Positions 27,884 through 36,151 of a DNA stretch of 64,000 nt are shown here, one piece after another (position 1 is the first letter of the stretch; every line of letters begins with the position of its first letter). A program made the position numbers and the translations under genes. Origin of the DNA: Streptomyces sp. NRRL WC-3618 (GTDB taxonomy: Bacteria; Actinomycetota; Actinomycetes; Streptomycetales; Streptomycetaceae); assembly GCF_001280005.1 (NCBI RefSeq), contig NZ_LGDW01000467.1:62001-126000 (forward strand), written 5' to 3'. The notes below the pieces were generated by a model. The model ran no database searches and was not told the DNA's origin. It worked only from the letters and a program-made list of their open reading frames with translations.

Positions 27884-30253
27884 TCAACGGTCCACTCTCT
27901 CACCCGTCCCGGAGGGGCCGGCGCTATCCGGAGCGGTGTCCGGCGTCGGGTCACTCGGCTGCTCCGGGGCGTCTGCCCGCGACGCGGGGTCCGATTCCCC
28001 CTGCGGACGGCACTCGGGGCCGTCGTGGTTGCCGGGGTCGGCGTTCTCCTCCGTGGCCTCGTCCTCTTGCTCGTTGCCGGGCTCCTCGGCGCGCCGGGCG
28101 GCGGCGCGCTTGCGCTGGGTGTACATGCGCAGGCCGGCGAGTACGAGCAGCAGGAAGCCGCCGCCGATGACCAGCATCGCCATGGCGGTGAACTCGGTGA
28201 CCCGTACCTCGAAGTACACCGCCTTTCCGTACTTCTGGCCGTCCTTCGTGTACAGCTGGGCGGTCACAGTGATCGGGCCATTGGCGTTGGACGACGTGGC
28301 GAACTTCACCGACTGGCTGTGTCCGCCGGAGACCGCGACGGACTGCTCCTGATAGTCGTCGTCGCCGATCTTGAGCCGGGTCGGGTTCCCCGAAGTGACC
28401 CGCAGTACGAGGTTGTCGACGGGCTGAACGAGGTTGTTCTGGACGGTCACCGGAATCGTGGCGCTGCCGCCGGACAGCTTCGTCTCGGACTTGTAGATCA
28501 GCTTGACCTGCCGGGTGAGGTTGCCAAGGTACGAGCTCACACCTCCGCGGAAACCCTTGGCCGCACTGGAACCGCGCCAGGACGTGGACATCTCCCGGTT
28601 GATGGCCCGTCCGAAGGGGGTCTCCACGCGGGTCTTGTCGGTCAGGATGATCTTGAACTTGTCGAGCGTCTCCTGCGTGGCCGCGATGTCCGTGAAGGCC
28701 GACTCAGGGAGCTGCTGATGCTTTAGCGCGGAGGGATACAAGGACGCCGACGGCACCTTGGTGTTGGCGCCCGGGTCCGGCTTGGTGTCAGCGGCCGCGG
28801 TGAGGTCCTGGGGCTGGGACCAGTTCGAGTTCTGGAGGTCGGTGATCGCCTCCGCCATCGTCTGGGCCTGGCTCGCGGACGGCATGCGCTGTGGGGCGAC
28901 GACGACGGTGCGCTGCTTTTTGGTCTGGAGGGTGGCCGTGAGGCTCTGGGCGAGGAACTTCTGCACCGAGAGCGTGGAACTGCCCGCATTCGTCATGTCG
29001 CCCTGGAAGGCCGTGGACAGTCGCATGTCCGCGACCACCGCCGTGGTGCCACCGCCGACGGGGCGGGCCGCGGAGGGCGTGTACGGCAGGTCGCCGGTCT
29101 CCTTGAGGCTGTCGCTGCGCACGATCACCTTGTCAGCGCCCGCCGAGGTGGCGATCTTGATGATCGACGGATCGACGGCACCGCTCGCAGGCCATGCGAA
29201 GTCGGTACTGGGCGTGGTGTGGAGGATCGTTGCCACCGTGCTGGCGGCGACGTCCGTGGCGCTCTTGAGATGGTTCAAGATGCCGGTGACGTTCTTGCCC
29301 TTGTGCGCGATGGAGGCGAGGTCGGGGTCGGCGAACGGGAGGGCGACGACCTCCTTGCCCACGACGGCGTCCTGGAGTTCGGCGAGCCAGTGCTTGGCGA
29401 CCGCCTGACCTGTGCCGGGGGTGTTGGTGTCGTCCGCGTTGTGGATGCCGTAGCTGCCGGTCATCGCGTCGACGGAGGCCAGCAGATCGGGGTCGATCAC
29501 CCACGTGATGTCGAGGTCCTTGCCCAGGGAGACCATCTGCTCCAGGCGACCGCCCGGGGAGATCTCCGCGGCGAGGTCCTCGTTGAGGAAGACAGGCGTC
29601 TGCAGCTCGCCGGGGCCGGTCTCCGCCGTCATGTGGACTGTGGAGATCAGCGGCCACAGGAAGGTCGTCCGCGTCCTCGTGTCCGCTTCCTCCGGCTGCC
29701 ACGGCAGGAACGTCCGCTGGATCCCGAGCACCCGCTCGTACGGTACTGCGGCGGTCTCGCCGGACAGCGAGAGGCCAATCTGGTAGACGCCGTCCTGGCC
29801 GAGATCCAGCTTGTCGACCGGTACGGAGATGGTGAACGACTGGGCGACGCCCGGGGCGATCTTGGGGAACTTCTCGACGTAGTTGCCGCCGACTGCTGTG
29901 CCGTCGGCGCCTGATTCGTAGTCGGTGCGCGCGGCGACGTCGTCGATCCCTGAGCGGGTGGTCAGCCTCTGTCCCACGCGCAGGTCCACATGGGCGGCCG
30001 TGACAGCTTGCTTGCCCTTGTTCAGCACCGTGCCGGACACGGTCAGGGTGTCCCCGTCCGTGGGGGCGCTGGGGGTGAGGGAGTCGACGGAGACGACCAC
30101 CTGGTCCGAGGCGGCGGCGTACGCGGGCTCTGAGGCGGGAAGCTGGAGCAGGCCGGCCAGTAGGGGCGCCCCCGCGAGCAGCACTCCGGCACGCCGGAAC
30201 CACCGGCGCGCGGGAGAGGGAGTCAGCCCCGGGAAGTCTGCCGCCTCGGCCAC
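27884..30253 (-). CDS. Secreted/membrane DUF6049 protein (Rv3909-like)
   Basis: A 789-residue envelope protein. The N-terminus has an export signal after a basic stretch (ARRWFRRAGVLLAGAPLLAGLLQLPASEPAYA). The extracellular region contains beta-sandwich-like segments (SVDSLTPSAPTDGDTLTVSGTVLNKG) and a large central domain. One membrane helix lies near the end (AMAMLVIGGGFLLLVLAGL) with a basic stop-transfer and an acidic cytoplasmic tail. It is the first gene of the murJ-pseudokinase-sigM series, as is Rv3909 in M. tuberculosis. The start is GTG at 30253. The molecular function is unknown to me; a role in wall assembly with MurJ is inferred from conserved linkage. Confidence 0.82.
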   Translation of the reverse strand: MAEAADFPGLTPSPARRWFRRAGVLLAGAPLLAGLLQLPASEPAYAAASDQVVVSVDSLTPSAPTDGDTLTVSGTVLNKGKQAVTAAHVDLRVGQRLTTRSGIDDVAARTDYESGADGTAVGGNYVEKFPKIAPGVAQSFTISVPVDKLDLGQDGVYQIGLSLSGETAAVPYERVLGIQRTFLPWQPEEADTRTRTTFLWPLISTVHMTAETGPGELQTPVFLNEDLAAEISPGGRLEQMVSLGKDLDITWVIDPDLLASVDAMTGSYGIHNADDTNTPGTGQAVAKHWLAELQDAVVGKEVVALPFADPDLASIAHKGKNVTGILNHLKSATDVAASTVATILHTTPSTDFAWPASGAVDPSIIKIATSAGADKVIVRSDSLKETGDLPYTPSAARPVGGGTTAVVADMRLSTAFQGDMTNAGSSTLSVQKFLAQSLTATLQTKKQRTVVVAPQRMPSASQAQTMAEAITDLQNSNWSQPQDLTAAADTKPDPGANTKVPSASLYPSALKHQQLPESAFTDIAATQETLDKFKIILTDKTRVETPFGRAINREMSTSWRGSSAAKGFRGGVSSYLGNLTRQVKLIYKSETKLSGGSATIPVTVQNNLVQPVDNLVLRVTSGNPTRLKIGDDDYQEQSVAVSGGHSQSVKFATSSNANGPITVTAQLYTKDGQKYGKAVYFEVRVTEFTAMAMLVIGGGFLLLVLAGLRMYTQRKRAAARRAEEPGNEQEDEATEENADPGNHDGPECRPQGESDPASRADAPEQPSDPTPDTAPDSAGPSGTGERVDR

Positions 30254-30472
30254 GCGTTCGCCCGTCCCTAGTCGTCAGTGGTCGTCGGAATGTGCGTCCA
30301 CGCATGGTAACGATGCGCGCTGAGGGGAAGTGCCGCGGACTGCTCCGCAAGATCGTGGAACACCGGTCGAGTGTCCTCTATGTGCGTGTATTGATGGAGG
30401 AGTCCCCGGCGGAATACGTGGACGTTTTATGGAGGCGCGGGTCGTCGCCAGGGCCACGTACCCTTTTCTGTT

Positions 30473-31915
30473 GTGCCGAACGCCAACGAAGACAATGCCA
30501 GTGACCTGAGTCAGGTGCAGCACCAGGCCGTGAGTGAGCTGCTGCGGGTGGCCCCGGTCGCCGACGACCTTGCCCGCCTCTTCCAGGGGGCCGGGTTCTC
30601 GCTCGCCCTGGTCGGCGGCTCCGTCCGGGACGCGCTGCTGGGCAGGCTCGGCAACGACCTGGACTTCACGACCGACGCCCGCCCCGAGGACGTACTGAAG
30701 ATCGTCCGGCCCTGGGCGGATGCCGTGTGGGAGGTCGGGATCGCCTTCGGGACGGTGGGGGCACAGAAGGACGGCTTCCAGATCGAGGTGACGACGTATA
30801 GGTCGGAGGCGTACGACCGGACCTCACGCAAGCCCGAGGTGTCGTACGGCGACTCCATCGAGGAGGACCTCGTACGGCGCGACTTCACTGTGAACGCGAT
30901 GGCCGTGGCGTTGCCGGAAAAGGTGTTCATCGATCCGCACGGTGGGCGTGTGGACCTGGCGAGGCGGGTACTGCGCACGCCGGGCACGCCTGAGGAGTCC
31001 TTCTCGGACGACCCGCTGCGGATGATGCGGGCCGCCCGGTTCGCCGCCCAGCTCGACTTCGAGGTGGCGCCCGAGGTCGTATCGGCCATGACCGACATGG
31101 CCGGGCGCATCGAGATCGTCTCGGCGGAGCGGGTACGGGACGAGCTGAACAAGCTGATCCTTTCCGTGCACCCGCGCAAGGGCCTGACCCTGCTGGTGGA
31201 CACCGGCCTTGCCGACCATGTCCTGCCCGAGTTGCCGGCGCTGCGCCTGGAGCGTGACGAGCACCATCGGCACAAGGACGTCTATGAGCACACGTTGATC
31301 GTTCTGGAGCAGGCGATCGAGCTGGAGCAGAACGGTCCTGACCTCGTTCTGCGGCTGGCCGCGCTGCTGCACGACATCGGCAAGCCGCGCACGCGGCGCT
31401 TCGAGGAGGACGGGCGGGTCTCGTTCCACCACCATGAGGTGGTCGGGGCGAAGATGACCAAGAAGCGGATGGCGGCGCTCAAGTACTCCAACGATCTGGT
31501 GAAGGACGTGTCGCAGCTGGTTGAACTCCACCTGCGCTTCCATGGCTACGGCACCGGGGAATGGACCGACTCGGCGGTCCGCCGCTACGTCCGGGACGCG
31601 GGACCCCTCCTCGGCCACCTCCACAAGCTGACTCGCTCGGACTGCACCACGCGGAACAAGCGCAGGGCCACGGCACTCTCGCGGGCGTACGACGGCCTGG
31701 AGGAGCGCATCGCCGCCCTCCAGGAGCAGGAGGAACTGGACTCGATCCGCCCTGATCTCGACGGCAACCAGATCATGGAGATCCTGGGCGTCGGGCCCGG
31801 GCCGGCGATCGGGCAGGCGTACAAGTTCCTGCTGGAGTTGCGGCTGGAGAACGGGCCGATGGAGCAGGAGTCGGCAGTGGTGGCGCTCAAGGAGTGGTGG
31901 GCCGAGCAGGGCTGA
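30473..31915 (+). CDS. cca: CCA tRNA nucleotidyltransferase
   Basis: A 480-residue class II nucleotidyltransferase with an HD domain. The head domain has VGGSVRDALLG (residues 47-57) and the metal-binding D-L-D at 62-64 (NDLDFTTDARPE). RRDFTVNAMAV and the PLRMMRAARFAAQ motif follow. The HD region reads LAALLHDIGKPRTRRF and includes FHHHEVVGAKM. The enzyme adds or repairs the 3' CCA of tRNAs; the tRNA-Ile gene in this window lacks encoded CCA, so this activity is needed. The start is GTG. It is divergent from the DUF6049 gene and ends in a 48-bp palindrome containing parS. Confidence 0.93.
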   Translation: MPNANEDNASDLSQVQHQAVSELLRVAPVADDLARLFQGAGFSLALVGGSVRDALLGRLGNDLDFTTDARPEDVLKIVRPWADAVWEVGIAFGTVGAQKDGFQIEVTTYRSEAYDRTSRKPEVSYGDSIEEDLVRRDFTVNAMAVALPEKVFIDPHGGRVDLARRVLRTPGTPEESFSDDPLRMMRAARFAAQLDFEVAPEVVSAMTDMAGRIEIVSAERVRDELNKLILSVHPRKGLTLLVDTGLADHVLPELPALRLERDEHHRHKDVYEHTLIVLEQAIELEQNGPDLVLRLAALLHDIGKPRTRRFEEDGRVSFHHHEVVGAKMTKKRMAALKYSNDLVKDVSQLVELHLRFHGYGTGEWTDSAVRRYVRDAGPLLGHLHKLTRSDCTTRNKRRATALSRAYDGLEERIAALQEQEELDSIRPDLDGNQIMEILGVGPGPAIGQAYKFLLELRLENGPMEQESAVVALKEWWAEQG

Positions 31916-31963
31916 GTGTGTTCCGGTGCGATGTTTCACGTGAAACATCGCACCGGAACACAC
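31916..31963. repeat. 48-bp perfect palindrome containing parS, at the cca 3' end
   Basis: Starting at the base after the cca TGA, 24 bases are followed by their exact reverse complement with no spacer, centred on parS site 6. It could act as a bidirectional terminator, as an extended ParB site, or as both. Confidence 0.9.
31933..31946. other. parS: parS site 6
   Basis: Perfect GTTTCACGTGAAAC at the exact centre of the 48-bp palindrome. Confidence 0.95.
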
Positions 31964-31967
31964 AGAG

Positions 31968-31999
31968 AGGGCCGGTGTTTCACGTGAAACACCGGCCCT
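31968..31999 (+). terminator. 32-bp palindromic terminator containing parS
   Basis: Sixteen bases and their exact reverse complement (GC-rich outer arms AGGGCCGG/CCGGCCCT) are followed by TTGTTGTG. It fits a terminator of cca in a convergent gap; its centre is parS site 7. Confidence 0.75.
31977..31990. other. parS: parS site 7
   Basis: Perfect GTTTCACGTGAAAC, 44 bp from site 6 (start to start), forming the loop region of the terminator-like palindrome. Confidence 0.95.
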
Positions 32000-32024
32000 T
32001 TGTTGTGCGCGTGCTGTGCCCTGC

Positions 32025-32468
32025 TCAGACTTCCTTGAGGCAGAGCACGACATCGTGGCTGGCGCCCTGCTGGTAGTAGGAGATCGTCGCCTCCGTGACG
32101 GCTTTGCACTTGTCGGCGTCACTCGTGTTGTCGAACTTCTTGACGACCTTGTACTGGGCGTCACTGGAAGTGCAGTCGACCTCGTTGAGGTCGGCGTCCC
32201 TGTCCGTACCGTCGTTGTGCATACAGGCGCCCACGGACGTCGTCTCGGCGTCACTCTGGTTGAAGTACCACTTGCCCACGCCGACGGCTATCGCGACGAC
32301 GATGAACACGCCTATGCGCAGCAGCTTCTTGCTGAAGGGTCTTCCCTGCGCGGGCGGCGGGACTGGGGCTCCCTGGAACGGAGCACCCTGATGCGGCGGG
32401 TACGGCTGCTGGGGCGCCGCCGACTGGATGGGTGCCGGGTTCTGGTCCTGCGGCGGCGGAGTCGTCAC
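32025..32468 (-). CDS. LppU/SCO3897-like membrane protein
   Basis: A 147-residue protein from the GTG at 32468, preceded by AAGGGGGA. The N-terminus is a Pro/Gln-rich cytoplasmic tail. One membrane segment (LLRIGVFIVVAIAVGVGKWYF) is followed by a small extracellular domain with three cysteines (VGACMHN, EVDCTSSD, DKCKAV) and a fourth near the end (VVLCLKEV), likely two disulphides. It resembles the LppU/SCO3897 family, whose function is not established. It is convergent with cca across the double parS palindromes and follows the divergent stretch before the MFS gene. Confidence 0.8.
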   Translation of the reverse strand: MTTPPPQDQNPAPIQSAAPQQPYPPHQGAPFQGAPVPPPAQGRPFSKKLLRIGVFIVVAIAVGVGKWYFNQSDAETTSVGACMHNDGTDRDADLNEVDCTSSDAQYKVVKKFDNTSDADKCKAVTEATISYYQQGASHDVVLCLKEV

Positions 32469-32583
32469 TCTGGGGTCCCCCTTGGATATGGGTGCGCTTG
32501 GCGTGAAGTAAGACGCCCGTAAGTTACCGGGACCCACCGGCAACTCTGTACCTCAAAGGGGCTCTGTGGCCTTCATGTGACGC

Positions 32584-33849
32584 TTACTGACGTTCAAAGC
32601 GGGCCATAGTCGCTGCAATCGCTCCGTAGATAACGGCGACCGTGACCAAGAGAGGCGCCGATCGGCCATCGGGAGGCAGCATCAGGGCCGCCACCGCTGC
32701 CGCGCCGACGAAGGCGACGTTGAACAGGACGTCGTAGAGGGAGAAGATCCGGCCGCGGAAGCCGTCGTCGACCAAGGACTGGACGATCGTGTCCGTGGCG
32801 ATCTTCGATCCCTGGGTGACCAGGCCCAGCACGAACGCCGCGATCAGCATGGGCACCTCGGTGAACGACAGGCCGAGGCTGGGCACCAGGACCGCCGCCG
32901 CTGCGGCGCAGACCACGATCCAACCGCCTGGACCGAGTCGTCCGGCCGCAGCCGGTGTCACGACGGCCGCGACGAAGAAGCCCGCCCCGGAGATGCCCAC
33001 GGCGAGGCCCAACAGGGCCAGCCCGTCGTCCGAGCCGTCCTCCGACCAGGCGTACCGGCAGAGCATCAGCACCATGACCGTCAGGGCGCCGTAGCAGAAC
33101 CGCATCAGCGTCATCGCGGCCAACGACCGGGCAGCCTCCCGGCGCCCGGGCTCGGCCAGATGCCGCACACCTGCGGCCAGGCCGCGAGCGGTGCCGGTGA
33201 GAGCCGCCCCCAGTCGGGGCTGCACCAACTCGGTGTCGGGGCCGAGAAGCTCCGGGTCGAGGCGGAGGGAGGAGAGCGACGCGCAGAGATACAGGGCCGC
33301 GCCCAGGAGGACCACGGCGGCGTCGGAGCCGGAGGCCGCCAGTCGTACGACGAACGCGAGTCCGCCGCCCGCTGTGGCGGCGAGCGTGCCGGCTGTCGGG
33401 GAGAGCGAGTTGGCGATCACCAGGCGGTCGTCGTCAACCACTCGTGGCAAGGACGCCGAGAGCCCGGACAGGACGAAGCGGTTGACGGCGGTGACGCAGA
33501 GGGCGGATACGTAGAAGAGCCAGTCCGGTACGTGGCTCAGCATCAGGACGGCCGTCACGCATGCCAGCAGGGCGCGCAGCAGGTTGCCGTAGAGGAAGAC
33601 CTGGCGGCGTCGCCAGCGGTCCAGCAGGACGCCCGCGAAAGGGCCGACCAGGGAGTACGGCAGAAGCAGGACAGCCATCGCGGAGGCGATCGCGGCCGGC
33701 GAGGTCTGCTTCTCCGGCGAGAAGACGACGTACGCGGCGAGCGCGACCTGATAGACACCGTCCGCGCCCTGGGACAGCAGCCGCACGACGAGCAGGCGCC
33801 GGAAGTTCCTCAGACGCAGGAGTACCCGCAGGTCACGCGCGACAGCCAT
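32584..33849 (-). CDS. MFS transporter
   Basis: A 421-residue major facilitator protein with about twelve hydrophobic segments. The first loop region reads GADGVYQVALAAYVVFSPEKQT, and GPFAGVLLDRWRRRQVFLYGNLLRALLA carries the motif-A-like D-R-W-R-R-R turn between helices 2 and 3. The C-terminal half includes TQGSKIATDTIVQSLVDDGFRGRIFSLYDV. The substrate cannot be read from sequence; a drug or metabolite exporter is most likely. The ATG at 33849 is preferred over a GTG five codons earlier because GAGG lies about 9 bases before it. It follows the ino1 terminator. Confidence 0.87.
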   Translation of the reverse strand: MAVARDLRVLLRLRNFRRLLVVRLLSQGADGVYQVALAAYVVFSPEKQTSPAAIASAMAVLLLPYSLVGPFAGVLLDRWRRRQVFLYGNLLRALLACVTAVLMLSHVPDWLFYVSALCVTAVNRFVLSGLSASLPRVVDDDRLVIANSLSPTAGTLAATAGGGLAFVVRLAASGSDAAVVLLGAALYLCASLSSLRLDPELLGPDTELVQPRLGAALTGTARGLAAGVRHLAEPGRREAARSLAAMTLMRFCYGALTVMVLMLCRYAWSEDGSDDGLALLGLAVGISGAGFFVAAVVTPAAAGRLGPGGWIVVCAAAAAVLVPSLGLSFTEVPMLIAAFVLGLVTQGSKIATDTIVQSLVDDGFRGRIFSLYDVLFNVAFVGAAAVAALMLPPDGRSAPLLVTVAVIYGAIAATMARFERQ

Positions 33850-33874
33850 GGGGCAAAGCCTCACATACGAGGAA

Positions 33875-33901
33875 GGTCCCCGGGCGGATGACCCGGGGAC
33901 C
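33875..33901 (-). terminator. ino1 terminator
   Basis: GGTCCCCGGG (33875-33884) pairs with CCCGGGGACC (33892-33901) around a 7-base loop, followed on the minus strand by TTCCTC. It lies between ino1 and the MFS gene. Confidence 0.8.
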
Positions 33902-33955
33902 CTCGACGGGCAGGAGCGACAAGCCTGTTGGGGCTTGAGCAGCGCTGGACTCCTC

Positions 33956-35038
33956 TCAGCGCTCGACTTCGCCCTTGATGAACTTCTCGACGTTTTCCCG
34001 TGCCTCGTCGTCGAAGTACTGGACCGGCGGGGACTTCATGAAGTAGCTCGACGCGGAGAGGATCGGGCCGCCGATGCCACGGTCCTTGGCGATCTTCGCG
34101 GCGCGCACGGCGTCGATGATGACGCCGGCTGAGTTCGGGGAGTCCCAGACCTCCAGCTTGTACTCGAGGTTCAGCGGGACGTCGCCGAACGCGCGACCCT
34201 CCAGGCGGACGTACGCCCACTTGCGGTCGTCGAGCCAGGCCACGTAGTCCGACGGGCCGATGTGGACGTTGTCGGCGCCGAGTTCGCGGTCACGGATCTG
34301 GGAGGTGACGGCCTGCGTCTTGGAGATCTTCTTGGACTCCAGGCGGTCACGCTCGAGCATGTTTTTGAAGTCCATGTTGCCGCCGACGTTCAGCTGCATC
34401 GTGCGGTCGAGGACCACTCCCCGGTCCTCGAACAGTTTCGCCATCACGCGGTGCGTGATCGTGGCGCCGACCTGCGACTTGATGTCGTCGCCGACGATCG
34501 GGACGCCCGCCTCGGTGAACTTGTCCGCCCACTCCTTGGTGCCGGCGATGAAGACCGGGAGAGCGTTGACGAAGGCGGCCTTGGCGTCGATGGCGCACTG
34601 GGCGTAGAACTTCGCCGCGGCCTCGGAACCGACGGGCAGGTAGCAGACGAGGACGTCGACCTGCTTGTCCTTGAGGATCTTGACGACGTCGACCGGGTCC
34701 TGGTCGGACTCCTCGATGGTCTCGCGGTAGTACTTGCCGAGCCCGTCGAGGGTGTGGCCGCGCTGGACCTGCACACCCGTCGAGGGGACGTCGCAGATCT
34801 TGATGGTGTTGTTCTCGGAGGCGCCGATGGCGTCCGCGAGGTCGAGACCGACCTTCTTCGCGTCGACGTCGAACGCGGCGACGAACTCCACGTCACGGAC
34901 GTGGTACTCCCCGAACTGCACGTGCATGAGTCCCGGGACCCTGGACGCCGGATCGGCGTCCTTGTAGTACTCGACTCCCTGCACCAGCGACGCGGCGCAG
35001 TTGCCCACGCCGACGACGGCTACGCGAATGGAACCCAT
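33956..35038 (-). CDS. ino1: Inositol-3-phosphate synthase
   Basis: A 360-residue actinobacterial myo-inositol-phosphate synthase that converts glucose 6-phosphate to inositol phosphate with NAD. The Rossmann motif [13 protein letters not shown] lies at residues 9-21. [20 protein letters not shown] and [26 protein letters not shown] are the family catalytic segments. [27 protein letters not shown] and [15 protein letters not shown] complete the C-terminal core. The product feeds mycothiol and phosphatidylinositol synthesis. It starts 42 bp after the padR stop on the same strand and is probably cotranscribed with it. Confidence 0.95.
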   Translation of the reverse strand: MGSIRVAVVGVGNCAASLVQGVEYYKDADPASRVPGLMHVQFGEYHVRDVEFVAAFDVDAKKVGLDLADAIGASENNTIKICDVPSTGVQVQRGHTLDGLGKYYRETIEESDQDPVDVVKILKDKQVDVLVCYLPVGSEAAAKFYAQCAIDAKAAFVNALPVFIAGTKEWADKFTEAGVPIVGDDIKSQVGATITHRVMAKLFEDRGVVLDRTMQLNVGGNMDFKNMLERDRLESKKISKTQAVTSQIRDRELGADNVHIGPSDYVAWLDDRKWAYVRLEGRAFGDVPLNLEYKLEVWDSPNSAGVIIDAVRAAKIAKDRGIGGPILSASSYFMKSPPVQYFDDEARENVEKFIKGEVER

Positions 35039-35080
35039 TCGGTTGCTCCCTGTGTGTACGAGTGAGGACCTGAGCGGTCC

Positions 35081-35767
35081 TCACGTGGCGGTGTCGTCGG
35101 ACGGACCGGTCCGGGAGTCGTCCTCCCGAGACCGGGGCAGGCCGCCCGGCGCTCCAGATGTGGTGTCCTGCGAGTCGGGTTCCCCGGAAACGGCACCCTT
35201 GAGGTCCCGTCCGGCCCGCTCGCTCTCGATGAGCTCGTTCAGCCAGCGCACTTCGCGCTCCACGGACTCCATTCCGTGGCGCTGGAGCTCAAGGGTGTAG
35301 TCGTCGAGGCGCTCCCGCGTCCGGGCCAAGGAAGCGCGCATTTTCTCCAGACGCTCCTCCAGCCGGCCGCGGCGGCCCTCGAGCACGCGCATGCGTACAT
35401 CGCGGGACGTCTGTCCGAAGAAGGCGAACCGAGCGGCGAAGTGTTCGTCCTCGTACGCGTCAGGGCCCGTCTGTGAGAGCAGCTCCTCGAAGTGCTCCTT
35501 ACCTTCCGCCGTCAACCGATAGACGATCTTGGCGCGACGCCCGGTGAGCGGAGCGGCGAGCGCGTCCTCGGGCGCATCCCCGGGCTCCTCGATCAACCAG
35601 CCGCTCGCGACCAGCGTCTTGAGGCAGGGATACAGCGTGCCGTAGCTGAAGGCGCGGAACACACCGAGCGACGTATTGAGTCGTTTGCGCAGCTCATAGC
35701 CGTGCATCGGGGACTCGCGGAGCAGGCCGAGGACGGCGAACTCGAGGATTCCGGAGCGTCGGCTCAT
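35081..35767 (-). CDS. PadR-family transcriptional regulator
   Basis: A 228-residue regulator from the ATG at 35767, preceded by GGGAGG. The PadR winged-helix domain occupies residues 1-95: ILEFAVLGLLRESPMHGYELRKRL, then FSYGTLYPCLKTLVASGWL. A charged helical C-terminal domain follows (RMRVLEGRRGRLEERLEKMRASLARTRERLD) and likely dimerises. The last 40 residues are disordered. A near-perfect ATGTAT...ATACAT palindrome lies 62 bp upstream, suggesting autorepression and possible control of ino1 behind it. A ligand cannot be inferred. Confidence 0.9.
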   Translation of the reverse strand: MSRRSGILEFAVLGLLRESPMHGYELRKRLNTSLGVFRAFSYGTLYPCLKTLVASGWLIEEPGDAPEDALAAPLTGRRAKIVYRLTAEGKEHFEELLSQTGPDAYEDEHFAARFAFFGQTSRDVRMRVLEGRRGRLEERLEKMRASLARTRERLDDYTLELQRHGMESVEREVRWLNELIESERAGRDLKGAVSGEPDSQDTTSGAPGGLPRSREDDSRTGPSDDTAT

Positions 35768-35828
35768 CGTCGCCTCCCTTCTCCCACGGTCCGACCGTGA
35801 CGGTCTTCGGCACTGTTTATGCCGAGCT

Positions 35829-35849
35829 GATGTATCGACTCGATACATC
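35829..35849. promoter_or_regulatory. Probable PadR operator
   Basis: The 10-bp arms GATGTATCGA and TCGATACATC are separated by a single C. This is the ATGTAT/ATACAT form typical of PadR sites, located in the padR promoter region between padR and the divergent penicillin-binding-protein gene. The remaining bases of the gap (35850-36151) hold no gene that I can support. Confidence 0.75.
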
Positions 35850-36151
35850 TAGACGATAGAACGGCGCTGTGGATGGGACAAGGGGGGAAGTCGTGAACGG
35901 GATCACATCACCGATTCGTAGGAAGCAAGTTGCCTGATTTGGGGTGAACTTCGGGACTAGACAGGTTTTGACGGTGCGTAGTCTGTGGGCCATGCAGTCC
36001 ACCGGGAACCGAGTGACGTTTGGGGACGTCGTCGTGCTTGGTGCGGTGCGGGTGAATGCGAACACAGCCGCATCCGTACTTTGGGGGGACCGGAAACCAG
36101 CCGCCGTTTCCAGGCGCGCACGGGTGCGCCTGCCCAAGGAGTAATCGTTCG

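Noticed and set aside
25558..28170. Plus-strand open frame of 870 codons opposite murJ
   Set aside because: Antisense shadow with no domain; murJ on the other strand is clear.
35944..36144. 66-codon plus-strand frame between padR and the PBP gene
   Set aside because: Codon use is poor at third positions, there is no ribosome site and no recognisable family; it is more likely the PBP leader.
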